Source of the DNA: Planctomycetota bacterium
Lineage (GTDB): Bacteria; Planctomycetota; MHYJ01; JACPRB01
Assembly (NCBI GenBank): GCA_035574235.1
Contig: DATLZA010000107.1
Span: 1 to 45,128, forward strand
DNA length: 45,128 bases
Reading direction: 5' to 3'
This document shows, piece after piece, positions 24,172-32,366 of the stretch; the stretch's first letter is position 1; each line of letters begins with the position of its first letter. The notes under the pieces are model-generated. The model saw only the letters and a list, made by a program, of their open reading frames with translations. It did no database searches and was not told the origin of the DNA. Both the position numbers and the translations under genes were made by a program.

Positions 24172-24222
24172 GGCGGGTTAGAGGACACGGACCCCGCGTG
24201 GATCCTTCTCCCGTAACCCGCC
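24172..24222 (+). repeat. Long-range inverted repeat in the helicase leader
   Basis: GGCGGGTTA (24172-24180) pairs perfectly with TAACCCGCC (24214-24222), 33 bases apart; inside, CACG (24186-24189) can pair with CGTG (24197-24200) and GGA with TCC. It is followed by a C/T-rich tract to the helicase ATG (24259) with no Shine-Dalgarno. There is no T-run after it, so a simple terminator is unlikely; a structured leader is more plausible. Confidence 0.45.
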
Positions 24223-24258
24223 CCCGCCCCTTCCTCCCTCTTCGCGCTCCCCCCGCTC

Positions 24259-26292
24259 ATGGAGTATAAGGGCATCACCCTGGATCCGTTCCAGGAGCGC
24301 GCCATCGAGGTCGTCAACGCCGGCGAGTCCCTCATCGTGGCCGCCCCCACGGGCGCGGGCAAGACCCTCGTGGCCGAGTACGCCATCGAGCGCTGCCTGC
24401 GGGAAGGCGCCCGCGTCCTCTACACGGCCCCCATCAAGGCGCTCTCCAACCAGAAGTTCCGCGACTTCACCGCCCTCTACGGCGACCGCATCGGCATCAA
24501 GACCGGCGACGTCACGCTCAATCCGGACGCGCAGGTCATCCTCATGACCACGGAGATCTTCCGCAACACGATCTTCGAGTCCCCGGAAGCCTTCCACGAC
24601 GTCCGCTACGTCATCTTCGACGAGATCCACTACCTCGACGACATCGAGCGCGGCACGGTCTGGGAGGAGTCCATCATCTTCGCGCCCGAGCACATTCGGA
24701 TCCTGTGTCTGTCGGCCACCGTCCCCAACCTCGAGGCCCTGGCCCGCTGGATCCGCACCATCCGTCCGCACATCCCGCTGCACGTCATCGTCGAGGAGAA
24801 ACGCCCCGTCCCCCTGCGGCACGAGCTCTTCGTCCCCGGCCTGGGCCTGAAATCCATGGCCGACCTCAAGCGCCACGAGCAGGGAGACCTCCGCTCCTTC
24901 GTCCAGAAGATCGACCCGAACCTCAATCCGAACCGCTGGCGCGCCTCCCTCATCGACCACCTGGCCGAATCCCGGCGGCTCCCGGCCCTCTGGTTCGCCT
25001 TCAACCGCCGCGAGTGCGAGGAGTTCGCCTCGCTCGTCCACCGGCCGCTTCTTTCGGCCGACGAGCGCCGCCGGATCCTGGCCGCGTACGACGAGCTCCT
25101 GGCCCGCTTCGACCTTTCCGAGGACGCCACCACCGACCACCTGCGCCGGCTTCTCGAGAAGGGCGTGGCCTACCACCACGCGGGGCTCCTGCCCACCCTC
25201 AAGGAAGTGATCGAGCGCGTCTTCACGACGGGGCTCCTCAAGCTGCTCTTCGCCACGGAGACCTTCGCCGTGGGAGTCAACATGCCGGCCCGCACCGTGG
25301 TCTTCAACTCCATCTTCAAGTTCGACGGCCGCCGCATGGGGCCGATCAAGACGCGCGAGCATCACCAGATGTCCGGCCGCGCCGGGCGGCGCGGCATCGA
25401 CGAAATCGGCTACGTCTACAGCGTCGTCGAGTGGCCCCACGTGCGGGCGGCCGAGATCGAGCGCGTCCTCTTCGGACCCCTCGAACCCATCCGGTCCCAG
25501 TTCAATCTGTCCTACGCGACGCTTCTGACCCTCTGGGAGCGCCTGGGCAACCGCATCTACACGGCCGCGGAGAAGTCCTTCGCCAATTTTCTCGCCCTCA
25601 AGCGCGGCCAGCGCGTGGTCCAGAACAAGATCTCCCAGATCCGCAAGAAGCTCACCGTCCTGCGCCACCTCGGCTACATCCGCGACCACAAGCTGACGCC
25701 CAAGGGGCAGTTCGCCCGCCAGATCCAGGGCTACGAGCTTCAGGTCTCCGAGCTTCTCTTCCGCGGCGTCCTCAAGCAGCTCTCGGAGGAGGAACTGTGC
25801 GTTCTCTTTCACGCCATCGTCTACGAGGCCAAGAAGGGAGACTGGGCGCGCAAGCTCGAAGACGGCCGCTTCCGATGGATCCGCCGCGCGTCCCTGGGGG
25901 TCGTCGAGGACATCCTGCGGGCCGAGGACGCGCAGGAGATCGAGGACCGGATCAAACCGCTGGAGTTCAAGCTCGCCGCGGCGGTGCACGCCTGGGCGCG
26001 CGGATGCTCCTGGGCGGATCTGGAGTCCTACACGGGAGCTTCGGACGGCGACCTCGTGCGCTTTTTCCGGCTGGCGCTCCAGCTGCTGCGCAACACCCAG
26101 TACGCGCTCCCCGAGGGGGATCCCCTCCGCCAGAAGCTGCGCGGCGCGGCACGGCGCCTCAACCGGGACGTCGTGGACGCCGAACGCCAGCTCCGTCTGG
26201 GAACCCAGGAGCCCCAGCCCCAGGAAGTGCCCCCCGCGGCCCAGGCCGAACCCCCGGCGCCCCCCGCGATCGACACCACCCCCGAGGAGTGA
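24259..26292 (+). CDS. Ski2-like DExH-box RNA helicase
   Basis: A 677-residue superfamily 2 helicase of the Ski2/Mtr4 type. Motif I is APTGAGKT (residues 29-36), motif Ia TAPIKALSNQKF, motif II DEIH (121-124), motif III SATVPN, motif V around FAVGVNMPARTVVF and motif VI QMSGRAGRRG (370-379). A winged-helix and helical-bundle region follows (about 410-640), ending in a Pro/Glu-rich tail. Such enzymes unwind RNA 3' to 5' and feed degradation; bacterial members occur in Actinobacteria and scattered phyla. The start has no Shine-Dalgarno and sits behind a pyrimidine-rich leader. It converges on the small barrel gene, which begins 4 bases after its stop. Confidence 0.93.
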   Translation: MEYKGITLDPFQERAIEVVNAGESLIVAAPTGAGKTLVAEYAIERCLREGARVLYTAPIKALSNQKFRDFTALYGDRIGIKTGDVTLNPDAQVILMTTEIFRNTIFESPEAFHDVRYVIFDEIHYLDDIERGTVWEESIIFAPEHIRILCLSATVPNLEALARWIRTIRPHIPLHVIVEEKRPVPLRHELFVPGLGLKSMADLKRHEQGDLRSFVQKIDPNLNPNRWRASLIDHLAESRRLPALWFAFNRRECEEFASLVHRPLLSADERRRILAAYDELLARFDLSEDATTDHLRRLLEKGVAYHHAGLLPTLKEVIERVFTTGLLKLLFATETFAVGVNMPARTVVFNSIFKFDGRRMGPIKTREHHQMSGRAGRRGIDEIGYVYSVVEWPHVRAAEIERVLFGPLEPIRSQFNLSYATLLTLWERLGNRIYTAAEKSFANFLALKRGQRVVQNKISQIRKKLTVLRHLGYIRDHKLTPKGQFARQIQGYELQVSELLFRGVLKQLSEEELCVLFHAIVYEAKKGDWARKLEDGRFRWIRRASLGVVEDILRAEDAQEIEDRIKPLEFKLAAAVHAWARGCSWADLESYTGASDGDLVRFFRLALQLLRNTQYALPEGDPLRQKLRGAARRLNRDVVDAERQLRLGTQEPQPQEVPPAAQAEPPAPPAIDTTPEE

Positions 26293-26295
26293 CGT

Positions 26296-26886
26296 TCAGA
26301 ACCGCACGTCCAACCCCAGCCCCACCCAACCGGAGGATCCCCCCGCTTCCCGGTCGCCCTCGACGACCGGCTCCTCATAGTCGAATTCGATGAGGCGATA
26401 CTCGGCCACCAGGCTCAGCGCCACCGGCCGCGAAGGCCGCCACGTAAGCGCCAGCCCCGCCCGAAACCCGAAGCCGTCGTCGAAATCCCCGAAACCGCGA
26501 GCGTCCACCTCGAAGCGCCCCCAGATCCCGCCCGCGTAGATGAGGACCTCGTCCGGCACCCCCGGAGGATCGAACGGCTGCGCGAACTCCCGGTAGCCCA
26601 GCGAAAGGCCCGCGAGCTCCGAGCGCACGTCGTCCGTCCCGGCCGCCTCCACCGTCCCGAAAAGGACATAGTGCCCCAGGAAGGAGAACCCCGCGTCCAG
26701 CCCCCCCGAAGCGAGCGCGTCGTCGTCGGAATGGACTTTGAGGCCGCCCGGGCGGACCGCCTCGAAGTCGAAGCCGCGCGAGGCCCACACGCCCGCTCGG
26801 AGCCGCATGAAGGCCTCGTCGACCACGGGCGGCCCCTCCTCCTGGGAAAGGGCGGCCGCCAGCCAGAGCGCGAAGGGAAGCACCAT
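26296..26886 (-). CDS. Small outer-membrane beta-barrel protein
   Basis: A 196-residue exported protein with a signal peptide (about residues 1-15) and alternating strands (for example AGLSLGYREF, GGIWGRFEVDARG, VALSLVAEYRLIEF) ending GLGLDVRF, with the terminal Phe expected of BAM substrates. The ATG is preceded by AAAGGAGG. It resembles the other barrel at 20261-21031 in size class and ending but the two do not look closely related. Function unknown. Confidence 0.72.
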   Translation of the reverse strand: MVLPFALWLAAALSQEEGPPVVDEAFMRLRAGVWASRGFDFEAVRPGGLKVHSDDDALASGGLDAGFSFLGHYVLFGTVEAAGTDDVRSELAGLSLGYREFAQPFDPPGVPDEVLIYAGGIWGRFEVDARGFGDFDDGFGFRAGLALTWRPSRPVALSLVAEYRLIEFDYEEPVVEGDREAGGSSGWVGLGLDVRF

Positions 26887-26973
26887 CGTCCTCCTTTCAA
26901 CGGGCCTGGGATCCCGGGCGTTGGGCCGGCCTCGAATCTAAACCAGACCCCCGATCCGCCGGAAGGAAAAGGA

Positions 26974-28971
26974 CTACCGGGGTTCGACCGGTTGGGTGAA
27001 GGCGCCGTTCATCGCCGCGTCCCAGGCCTCCAGCCGGACCCACCGGAGATCCGCGCTCCCCAGCGGCCACTCGAACGCGCGGCGGCCGAACTCCTCCGTC
27101 TCCGGCAGGGGCAGCGTCCGATGCCGGACCTCCCGTCCATCCCAGAACGCGATCCGCACGTGGTCCAGGGGAAACGTCCACTCCAGCTCCGCCCGCGCCC
27201 GCCCGCCCGAGACCTCGAAGGAATGGATGAGCACCTCCCCCGTGGTGACGAAGAAATCGCCCCGCCGCAGCGCCTCCAGCACGGGCGAACCGTCGTCGAC
27301 CGTGGGGCGCCGGGAGAGCCTGAGATAATTCACGTTCATGTGGCCGTAGAGCTCGTGCGTCCGGTCGAGCTCGAAGGTGTCCACTTCCCCGAGGACATAC
27401 TTGCGCGCGCCCCAGGTGTTCATGTCGTCGAGAAGATCGAGCGACCGGACCCCGAGCCTGCCGTGCGACAGATCCGCCGGCATCGCCTTCCACGTGCCTC
27501 CGAGCCACAGGTCGCTCCGAAACCACTCCTTGTGCCGGTAGCTGTCCGGGCAGGCGAACGAAGCCTTGATCCGCGGATGCGCCGTCCAGGCGAGCGCTCC
27601 CTCGCGGCGGAGGATTTCCGCCATTTCCTCTTCGGTCCCGGCCCGATAGACCCGTCCGTACGGTTCCAGGCGCTCTTCGAACGGAGTGCCTTCCGGCCGC
27701 ACCCCGAGGAAATAAACGGGACGAGGAAAGAGGTAGACCCAGTGGCCGGGATGGGTCCCGGGAGGAGGCGGCATATTGAGCCTCATATTGGCTTCCTCCC
27801 CCGGCAGGAGGAGGATTTCGTCGTCCGAATACCGGCGGCAGAGGTCGAACATCGCCCGAAGCTCCGGGAGACGGCGCGGACCGGGATCGTCGGGCCGGTG
27901 GGCGCCGGGATCCCCGTGAAACTCCGCCAGATGGACGATCTCGACGCCCATGTCCTTGAAAACCTTCACCGCCTCGGGGGCGCGGGGGCGGCCCGACAGC
28001 TCGGCGACCGTCAGCCGCAGATGCCAGTGACTCGTGAACGTCGCGCGACCTTCGAGGCGCGCGAACCGGTCGCCTCGGGTGTATCGCAGGACGCGTTCGA
28101 GGGCTCCCTCCGCCCGGCCGGGGTGAAGAAGGACGAACATCCCCATCCGCTGAGCACGCCCCTCGGGAGCGTCGAACCACGGGACGAAGGCGTTCTTGCG
28201 GTCGGGATCCTGGCGCAGCCCGAAGCGGCGCCCGCCCGCCTGGACGAATCCGAAGTTGTCCGTGTGGTCGCGCGGGAAGAAGAACGCATGCGGCGGAGGG
28301 AAGACCGCCAAGGTTCCTCCTTCCGACTCCGCCAGGATCGTCCGGTGGCGCGCCACGATCGGCCGGGGCTCTCCGCCGGGCGCCTCGCGAACCCATCCGC
28401 CCGAGACGTCCTTCCAGGCGTACGCGCCGAAATCGCCCTCGAGGAGGGCGTCGTAGATGTACGCCCTCTGGGCCCGGTCGGGGGTGAGCACCGCTTCGAA
28501 ATGAACGAGCGGGCTTCCCGCGTACAGCGTGACGGCGAGCTCGCCGCGGAAGGGACCCGCCGAAAGCCCGGGGAACCGGATGCGGACGCGGCGACCGGCG
28601 CTCTCCACGCGCGCGCCGCCCGCGTCCAGGGACGCCTCGTGCCGGGTGTGCGGGCGCGAGGCGGGCTTGTCGAAGAAGACATAGCGCTCTCCCGGACGCA
28701 CGGCGCGAGAGCCGGCGGTCACGACGTAGACGGGACGGACTCCCCGCGCGAGGACGGATCCGCCCGCCGTCAGGCGCGCCACCAGGGGAGCGCCGGGCGC
28801 CGGGTCGAAGGCGGCGCCGCACGCGACGCCGCCGCCGTCCCAGGAAACCTCCAGGAGCGCGCCGCGCCGCTCGACGCGCACGCCGCAGGCCGGATCGTAC
28901 GCCGAAAGATCGACGGACGGCGCATCCTGCGGCGTCGCCGCAGCCAGGACCGCGAAGAAGACGGAACGCAT
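26974..28971 (-). CDS. Large secreted protein, possibly PHP-like (CehA/McbA-type) hydrolase
   Basis: A 665-residue exported protein (signal peptide about residues 1-18). The first 330 residues are beta-rich. The second half has scattered His and acidic motifs in an order reminiscent of PHP-type metallohydrolases of the CehA/McbA group: FTSHWHLRLT, VHLAEFHGDPGAH, LLPGEEANMRL, LAWTAHPRIKAS and a late GDFFVTTGEVLIHSFEV. The usual first motif DLHVH is changed to SHWHL, so metal binding may be altered or lost. The ATG at 28971 is preceded by GGAGG. It is transcribed away from the HEAT-repeat gene. Family assignment is tentative. Confidence 0.7.
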   Translation of the reverse strand: MRSVFFAVLAAATPQDAPSVDLSAYDPACGVRVERRGALLEVSWDGGGVACGAAFDPAPGAPLVARLTAGGSVLARGVRPVYVVTAGSRAVRPGERYVFFDKPASRPHTRHEASLDAGGARVESAGRRVRIRFPGLSAGPFRGELAVTLYAGSPLVHFEAVLTPDRAQRAYIYDALLEGDFGAYAWKDVSGGWVREAPGGEPRPIVARHRTILAESEGGTLAVFPPPHAFFFPRDHTDNFGFVQAGGRRFGLRQDPDRKNAFVPWFDAPEGRAQRMGMFVLLHPGRAEGALERVLRYTRGDRFARLEGRATFTSHWHLRLTVAELSGRPRAPEAVKVFKDMGVEIVHLAEFHGDPGAHRPDDPGPRRLPELRAMFDLCRRYSDDEILLLPGEEANMRLNMPPPPGTHPGHWVYLFPRPVYFLGVRPEGTPFEERLEPYGRVYRAGTEEEMAEILRREGALAWTAHPRIKASFACPDSYRHKEWFRSDLWLGGTWKAMPADLSHGRLGVRSLDLLDDMNTWGARKYVLGEVDTFELDRTHELYGHMNVNYLRLSRRPTVDDGSPVLEALRRGDFFVTTGEVLIHSFEVSGGRARAELEWTFPLDHVRIAFWDGREVRHRTLPLPETEEFGRRAFEWPLGSADLRWVRLEAWDAAMNGAFTQPVEPR

Positions 28972-29009
28972 GGCGGCCTCCGAGAGATACGTTGCCGGAA
29001 CGCGCGACG

Positions 29010-29021
29010 TTTTTCGAAAAA
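29010..29021. promoter_or_regulatory. 12-bp perfect palindrome TTTTTCGAAAAA
   Basis: A perfectly symmetric AT-rich palindrome in the divergent gap between the PHP-like gene (start 28971) and the HEAT-repeat gene, 16 bases before the -35 of the latter. It stands out against surrounding GC-rich DNA and looks like an operator or intrinsically bent site. Confidence 0.35.
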
Positions 29022-29036
29022 GCGCGCCGCGGGGTA

Positions 29037-29064
29037 TTGTGTTGCGCGACGCGACGTGTATAAT
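29037..29064 (+). promoter_or_regulatory. Sigma-70-like promoter of the HEAT-repeat gene
   Basis: TTGTGT (29037-29042) and a perfect TATAAT (29059-29064) are separated by 16 bases. It would give a leader of about 65 bases before the ATG at 29138, which carries AAAGGAGG. Confidence 0.58.
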
Positions 29065-29137
29065 CTTGCAGAGCGATCGATCCCGTGCGCGTGGCCGTTT
29101 TCGTGTTGGGACGAGTGGGATGAAAGGAGGGTACTCG

Positions 29138-29956
29138 ATGAGTGAGCCCGAACCGGAGAAGCCTGGAGGCTCGGCGAAGGAGAGGACCGGTTCCGCCGTT
29201 CTGACGCCCGAACGAAGAGAAGAAATCCAGAAGCACATCCGCGACCTGCTTTCCGACGACTACCACGTCCGCGCGCAGTCGATCAGCGAGCTGGGCAAAT
29301 ACGGCCAGGAGGCCGCCGAGGCGCTCGTCCACACGCTCCTGAAGAAGAAGCCCGATCACCCGCACGCCCTGGCGAACTTCTCCGACGCGCTCGCCGAGAT
29401 CGGAAAGCCCTCGCTCAACGTGATCCTTCACGCGCTCAACCACATCGCCGAGGTGCGCCGCTGCGAGGACGTCTATCTCCTCGAGAGCTTCGTGGATCTT
29501 CTCGGGGTCCTCCACGACCGGCGCGCCGCGGGGACGCTTCTCGAGCAGCTCGGAAAACTCAACCGCGCGATCCGGCGCAACCATGACCGCACGCTCGTCC
29601 ACTGCTGCGAGGCCGCCAAGGTCCGCATCCACCGGATCCTGATCGATCTGGGAGAGAAGGGCGGCGTGGACGACCTCCTCGAGATGCTCGGGGACGGCCG
29701 CCGCCGGGTCCGCGACGGCGTCGTGGACGCGCTCACGCGCGTCGGCGACCGCCGGGCGCTCGTACCCCTGGTGCGGCTCTACGACATCGAGGAGCACGTG
29801 TCCTTCTCGGGCGCGCAGTTCATCAAGGAGGCGATCCGCGAGATCGCGCGCCGGGAGCATGTGACGCCGGACGACAGGATGTTCCGGGACCTCGCGCCGT
29901 CGGAGCGCGCCGCCCTCGAGCGCGTGTTCCCGAAGTCGCGCGGATCCAGACACTGA
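29138..29956 (+). CDS. HEAT-repeat protein
   Basis: A 272-residue cytoplasmic protein of HEAT-type helical repeats: LSDDYHVRAQSISELGKYGQEAAEALVHTLL, then ALANFSDALAEIGKPSLNVILHAL, VDLLGVLHDRRAAGTLLEQLGKL and RRRVRDGVVDALTRVGDRRALVPLVRLY. These repeats usually bind other proteins. The ATG at 29138 is chosen over ATG 29120 because AAAGGAGG lies between them at the right distance. A TATAAT promoter lies upstream. No enzyme domain; partner unknown. Confidence 0.85.
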   Translation: MSEPEPEKPGGSAKERTGSAVLTPERREEIQKHIRDLLSDDYHVRAQSISELGKYGQEAAEALVHTLLKKKPDHPHALANFSDALAEIGKPSLNVILHALNHIAEVRRCEDVYLLESFVDLLGVLHDRRAAGTLLEQLGKLNRAIRRNHDRTLVHCCEAAKVRIHRILIDLGEKGGVDDLLEMLGDGRRRVRDGVVDALTRVGDRRALVPLVRLYDIEEHVSFSGAQFIKEAIREIARREHVTPDDRMFRDLAPSERAALERVFPKSRGSRH

Positions 29957-30023
29957 TCGGCGGCCGGGGAGAGAGGCGGGCCCGGGGATTCCCGAACGCG
30001 CCGCGGAGAGGGTCCGCCCGCCG

Positions 30024-30548
30024 CTATCCCCTCCGGAGGGCTTCCTCGAGCTTCGCGCGGAACGAACGCGGGTCCAGCGCGGGATATCGGATCAGATCCG
30101 GCTCGATCCGGACAAAAAGCTCCCTCAACCGGGACGGCTCGACGAGCCCCAGCGCCAGCATCTTCCGGACGTCCTCCCGGTCGCGTTCATGCCCGCGCTC
30201 GATTTTGGCCAGAGCCTGAGCGTAGAGGTCGTAATGAAACCACTCGACCGCTCCCTCGCGGCCCAGGGGAAGGCTGCGCTCCTCCCAGCCCGGAAGCGGC
30301 GGGATGAACTGATCCGGACTGGCCAGCTCGACGTTCAGGCGGAGTTCCTCTTTAAGCTCCGGGAGCGCCCGGAAGAAGTCGTCCCGCTCCGGGACGATCT
30401 TGAGGTCCACGTCGATCGTGCTTTCCCGCCACCCGAGAAGCACGGCCGTGGCGCCCCCCACCAGATAGGCCCGCGCCTCGCCGCGCACCGCCCGGCCGAG
30501 GCGGCTCATGAAGCGGCGGATCCGCTCTCCCGTGGCCGGCTCGCGCAT
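30024..30548 (-). CDS. Nucleotidyltransferase-fold protein (DUF6036-like)
   Basis: A 174-residue protein with a minimal nucleotidyltransferase fold: YLVGGATAVLLGWRESTIDVDLKIVP shows the GG signature and the D-X-D metal pair (DVDLK), as in DUF6036 and other MNT-like proteins. The rest is helical with ERGHERDREDVRKML. It overlaps the upstream small gene by 43 bases on the same strand, which suggests a two-gene module. MNT-fold proteins often modify a partner by adding nucleotides in toxin-antitoxin systems, but this is inference here. Confidence 0.8.
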   Translation of the reverse strand: MREPATGERIRRFMSRLGRAVRGEARAYLVGGATAVLLGWRESTIDVDLKIVPERDDFFRALPELKEELRLNVELASPDQFIPPLPGWEERSLPLGREGAVEWFHYDLYAQALAKIERGHERDREDVRKMLALGLVEPSRLRELFVRIEPDLIRYPALDPRSFRAKLEEALRRG

Positions 30549-30808
30549 TCCAGGCTCCGTTCGAAGCTGATCAGCCGCCGCACCAGGGCGTTGTACCGCG
30601 CATGGGCGTCGTCGCCGAAGCGCGCGGCCAGGAGCGCGTAGAGCCGCCGGTCCGCGTCCGGAACCGCCGGCGGGACCGCAAGCCCCGCCCGGCGGAGCCG
30701 CGACGCGCCGATCGAAACGAGCAGCGCCTCTTCCGTTTCCCGCCCCGCCGCGAGGTCGGCCAGCCCCCGGCCGACCAGGTCCCCGCCCGGAAGCTCCTCC
30801 AGCCGCAT
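30506..30808 (-). CDS. Small partner protein of the nucleotidyltransferase
   Basis: A 100-residue helical protein: LADLAAGRETEEALLVSIGASRLRRAGLAVP, then RRLYALLAARFGDDAHARYNALVRRLISFERSLE. It has no signal or membrane segment. From memory, similar short proteins occur next to DUF6036-type genes in other bacteria, usually in this order. The 43-base overlap with the downstream gene points to strict co-expression. Which of the two, if either, is a toxin cannot be said. Confidence 0.7.
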   Translation of the reverse strand: MRLEELPGGDLVGRGLADLAAGRETEEALLVSIGASRLRRAGLAVPPAVPDADRRLYALLAARFGDDAHARYNALVRRLISFERSLECASRPRESGSAAS

Positions 30809-30863
30809 GCTCTCATGATAGCGCGGCGGCGCCGCGCGGACCAGCGGCCTCCCCCTCCGGGCC

Positions 30864-32366
30864 TCACCGGATCCTCGGATCGGGCAGCTCCTTGCGGATC
30901 CCCTCGTCCCGAGGCATCCGGTCCGGATCCGCCCCCGTCTCCGCCAGAAGGCGCGCCAGCTCCGCCTCGAGCTCCCGGATCGTCCCGGTGTGCCGCGGAT
31001 CGGCCGCCACGTTGACGACTTCCTCCGGATCGCGCTCGAGGTCGAAAAGCTCCGGCGGATGGCTGTCCGTGCGGCCGTCCCCCCGCGGATAACGGACGTA
31101 CTTCCACCGCGCCGTCCGCACGCCCCGGATGTTGGGCGTGTAGGGAAACTGTTTCTCGTAGTTGTAGCAGTAGAGAAAACTCCGGCGCCAGGAGGGATCC
31201 TTCTCCCCCCGCGCCAGGCGCACCCAGCTCCGGCCGTGGAGCCGCTCCGGCGCCTTCAGGCCGCAGAGCTCCAGAAGGCTCGGAGCGAAATCCACCGTCA
31301 GAACCATCTCGTCCACGATCCTCGGCCGCGACGGCGGCGTCAGTCCCGGATACCGCACGAGAAGCGGCACGCGGATGCTCGGCTCGTGCATGGTGCGCTT
31401 GTCCACCATCCCGTGCTCGCCGTTGAGGAGGCCGTTGTCGGCGGTGAAAACGACGATCGTGCGGTCCAGCTCCCCGCGCTCCTGAAGAAGCCGCAGCAGC
31501 CGCCCCACGCTGTCGTCCACCGAGCGGATCGTGGCCCAGTAGGCGCGCGTCATCGCCGCGAACGCGGCCACGCCTTCGGGACTGCGGTCCGGCCATTTCT
31601 TCCGGAAGTCGAACAGCGGCCCGTACATTCCGTGCCAGGTGTCCAGCCGGTCCCGGTACCAGGATGGATTGTCGTCCAGCCGGAACGCCGACTCCGGATA
31701 GCGCACGTCCACGCCGTCGAACGCGCGTTCATACCTGGGCTCCGGCACGTAGAAACTGTGCGGCGCCTTGTGGCCCAGAAGGAGCGCCCACGGCCGGTCC
31801 CCGCGCCGCCCCCGGATCCAGCGCTCCGCCAGTTCCGTGACGACGTGCGTGTAGTACCCGCGGAGCACCCGCCGCTCGCCCCCGTTCTCCCGGAATTCCG
31901 TGTCCCAGTACTTTCCCTGCCCCCGGTGCGTGACGAAGAAATCGAAGCCCGGGCGGCGATCGTCGTTGTCCTCCCCCATGTGATACTTGCCCACGTAGGC
32001 CGTCTCGTAGCCGGCCTCCTGGAGCGCCCGGGGCCAGGTCGGAAGCGCCTCGGGGTACTCGGTGAAGTTGTCCATCACCCCGTGGGCGTGGGCGTACAGC
32101 CCGCTCAGGATCGACGCCCGGCTCGGCGAGCAGAGCGAGGTCGTGCAGAAGGCGTTCCGGAAATAGACCCCCTCGCGGCCCAGGCGGTCGATGTGGGGCG
32201 TCGGCACGACCGACCGTCCGCTCAGCCCCACGGTGTCCCACCGCTGGTCGTCGGTCAGAATGAAAAGCACGTTCGGCCGCCGGGCCTCCGGAGCGACGTC
32301 GCCGCCGCGTCCCGCGCACCCGCCGGCCAGAAGCGCCGCCGCCAACCCTCCCGCGAACCGTCTCAT
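30864..32366 (-). CDS. Sulfatase lipoprotein (S1 family)
   Basis: A 500-residue arylsulfatase-like enzyme anchored as a lipoprotein (LAGGC, Cys17). The metal site DDQRWDT (from residue 39) and the signature CSPSRAS with Cys79, which is converted to formylglycine, are intact, as are KYHMG and FTADNG. It likely desulfates a polysaccharide or related ester. Sulfatases are abundant in Planctomycetota. The ATG overlaps the mfd stop (ATGA), placing it as the third gene of an rnc-mfd-sulfatase operon, an odd mix of housekeeping and catabolic functions. A formylglycine-generating enzyme is not in the window. Confidence 0.94.
   Translation of the reverse strand: MRRFAGGLAAALLAGGCAGRGGDVAPEARRPNVLFILTDDQRWDTVGLSGRSVVPTPHIDRLGREGVYFRNAFCTTSLCSPSRASILSGLYAHAHGVMDNFTEYPEALPTWPRALQEAGYETAYVGKYHMGEDNDDRRPGFDFFVTHRGQGKYWDTEFRENGGERRVLRGYYTHVVTELAERWIRGRRGDRPWALLLGHKAPHSFYVPEPRYERAFDGVDVRYPESAFRLDDNPSWYRDRLDTWHGMYGPLFDFRKKWPDRSPEGVAAFAAMTRAYWATIRSVDDSVGRLLRLLQERGELDRTIVVFTADNGLLNGEHGMVDKRTMHEPSIRVPLLVRYPGLTPPSRPRIVDEMVLTVDFAPSLLELCGLKAPERLHGRSWVRLARGEKDPSWRRSFLYCYNYEKQFPYTPNIRGVRTARWKYVRYPRGDGRTDSHPPELFDLERDPEEVVNVAADPRHTGTIRELEAELARLLAETGADPDRMPRDEGIRKELPDPRIR

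Noticed and set aside
26897-29953. A 1,018-codon open frame on the minus strand spanning the PHP-like and HEAT-repeat genes
   Set aside because: It is out of frame with both genes, crosses their promoter region and gives an Arg/Gly/Pro-rich protein without recognisable domains.
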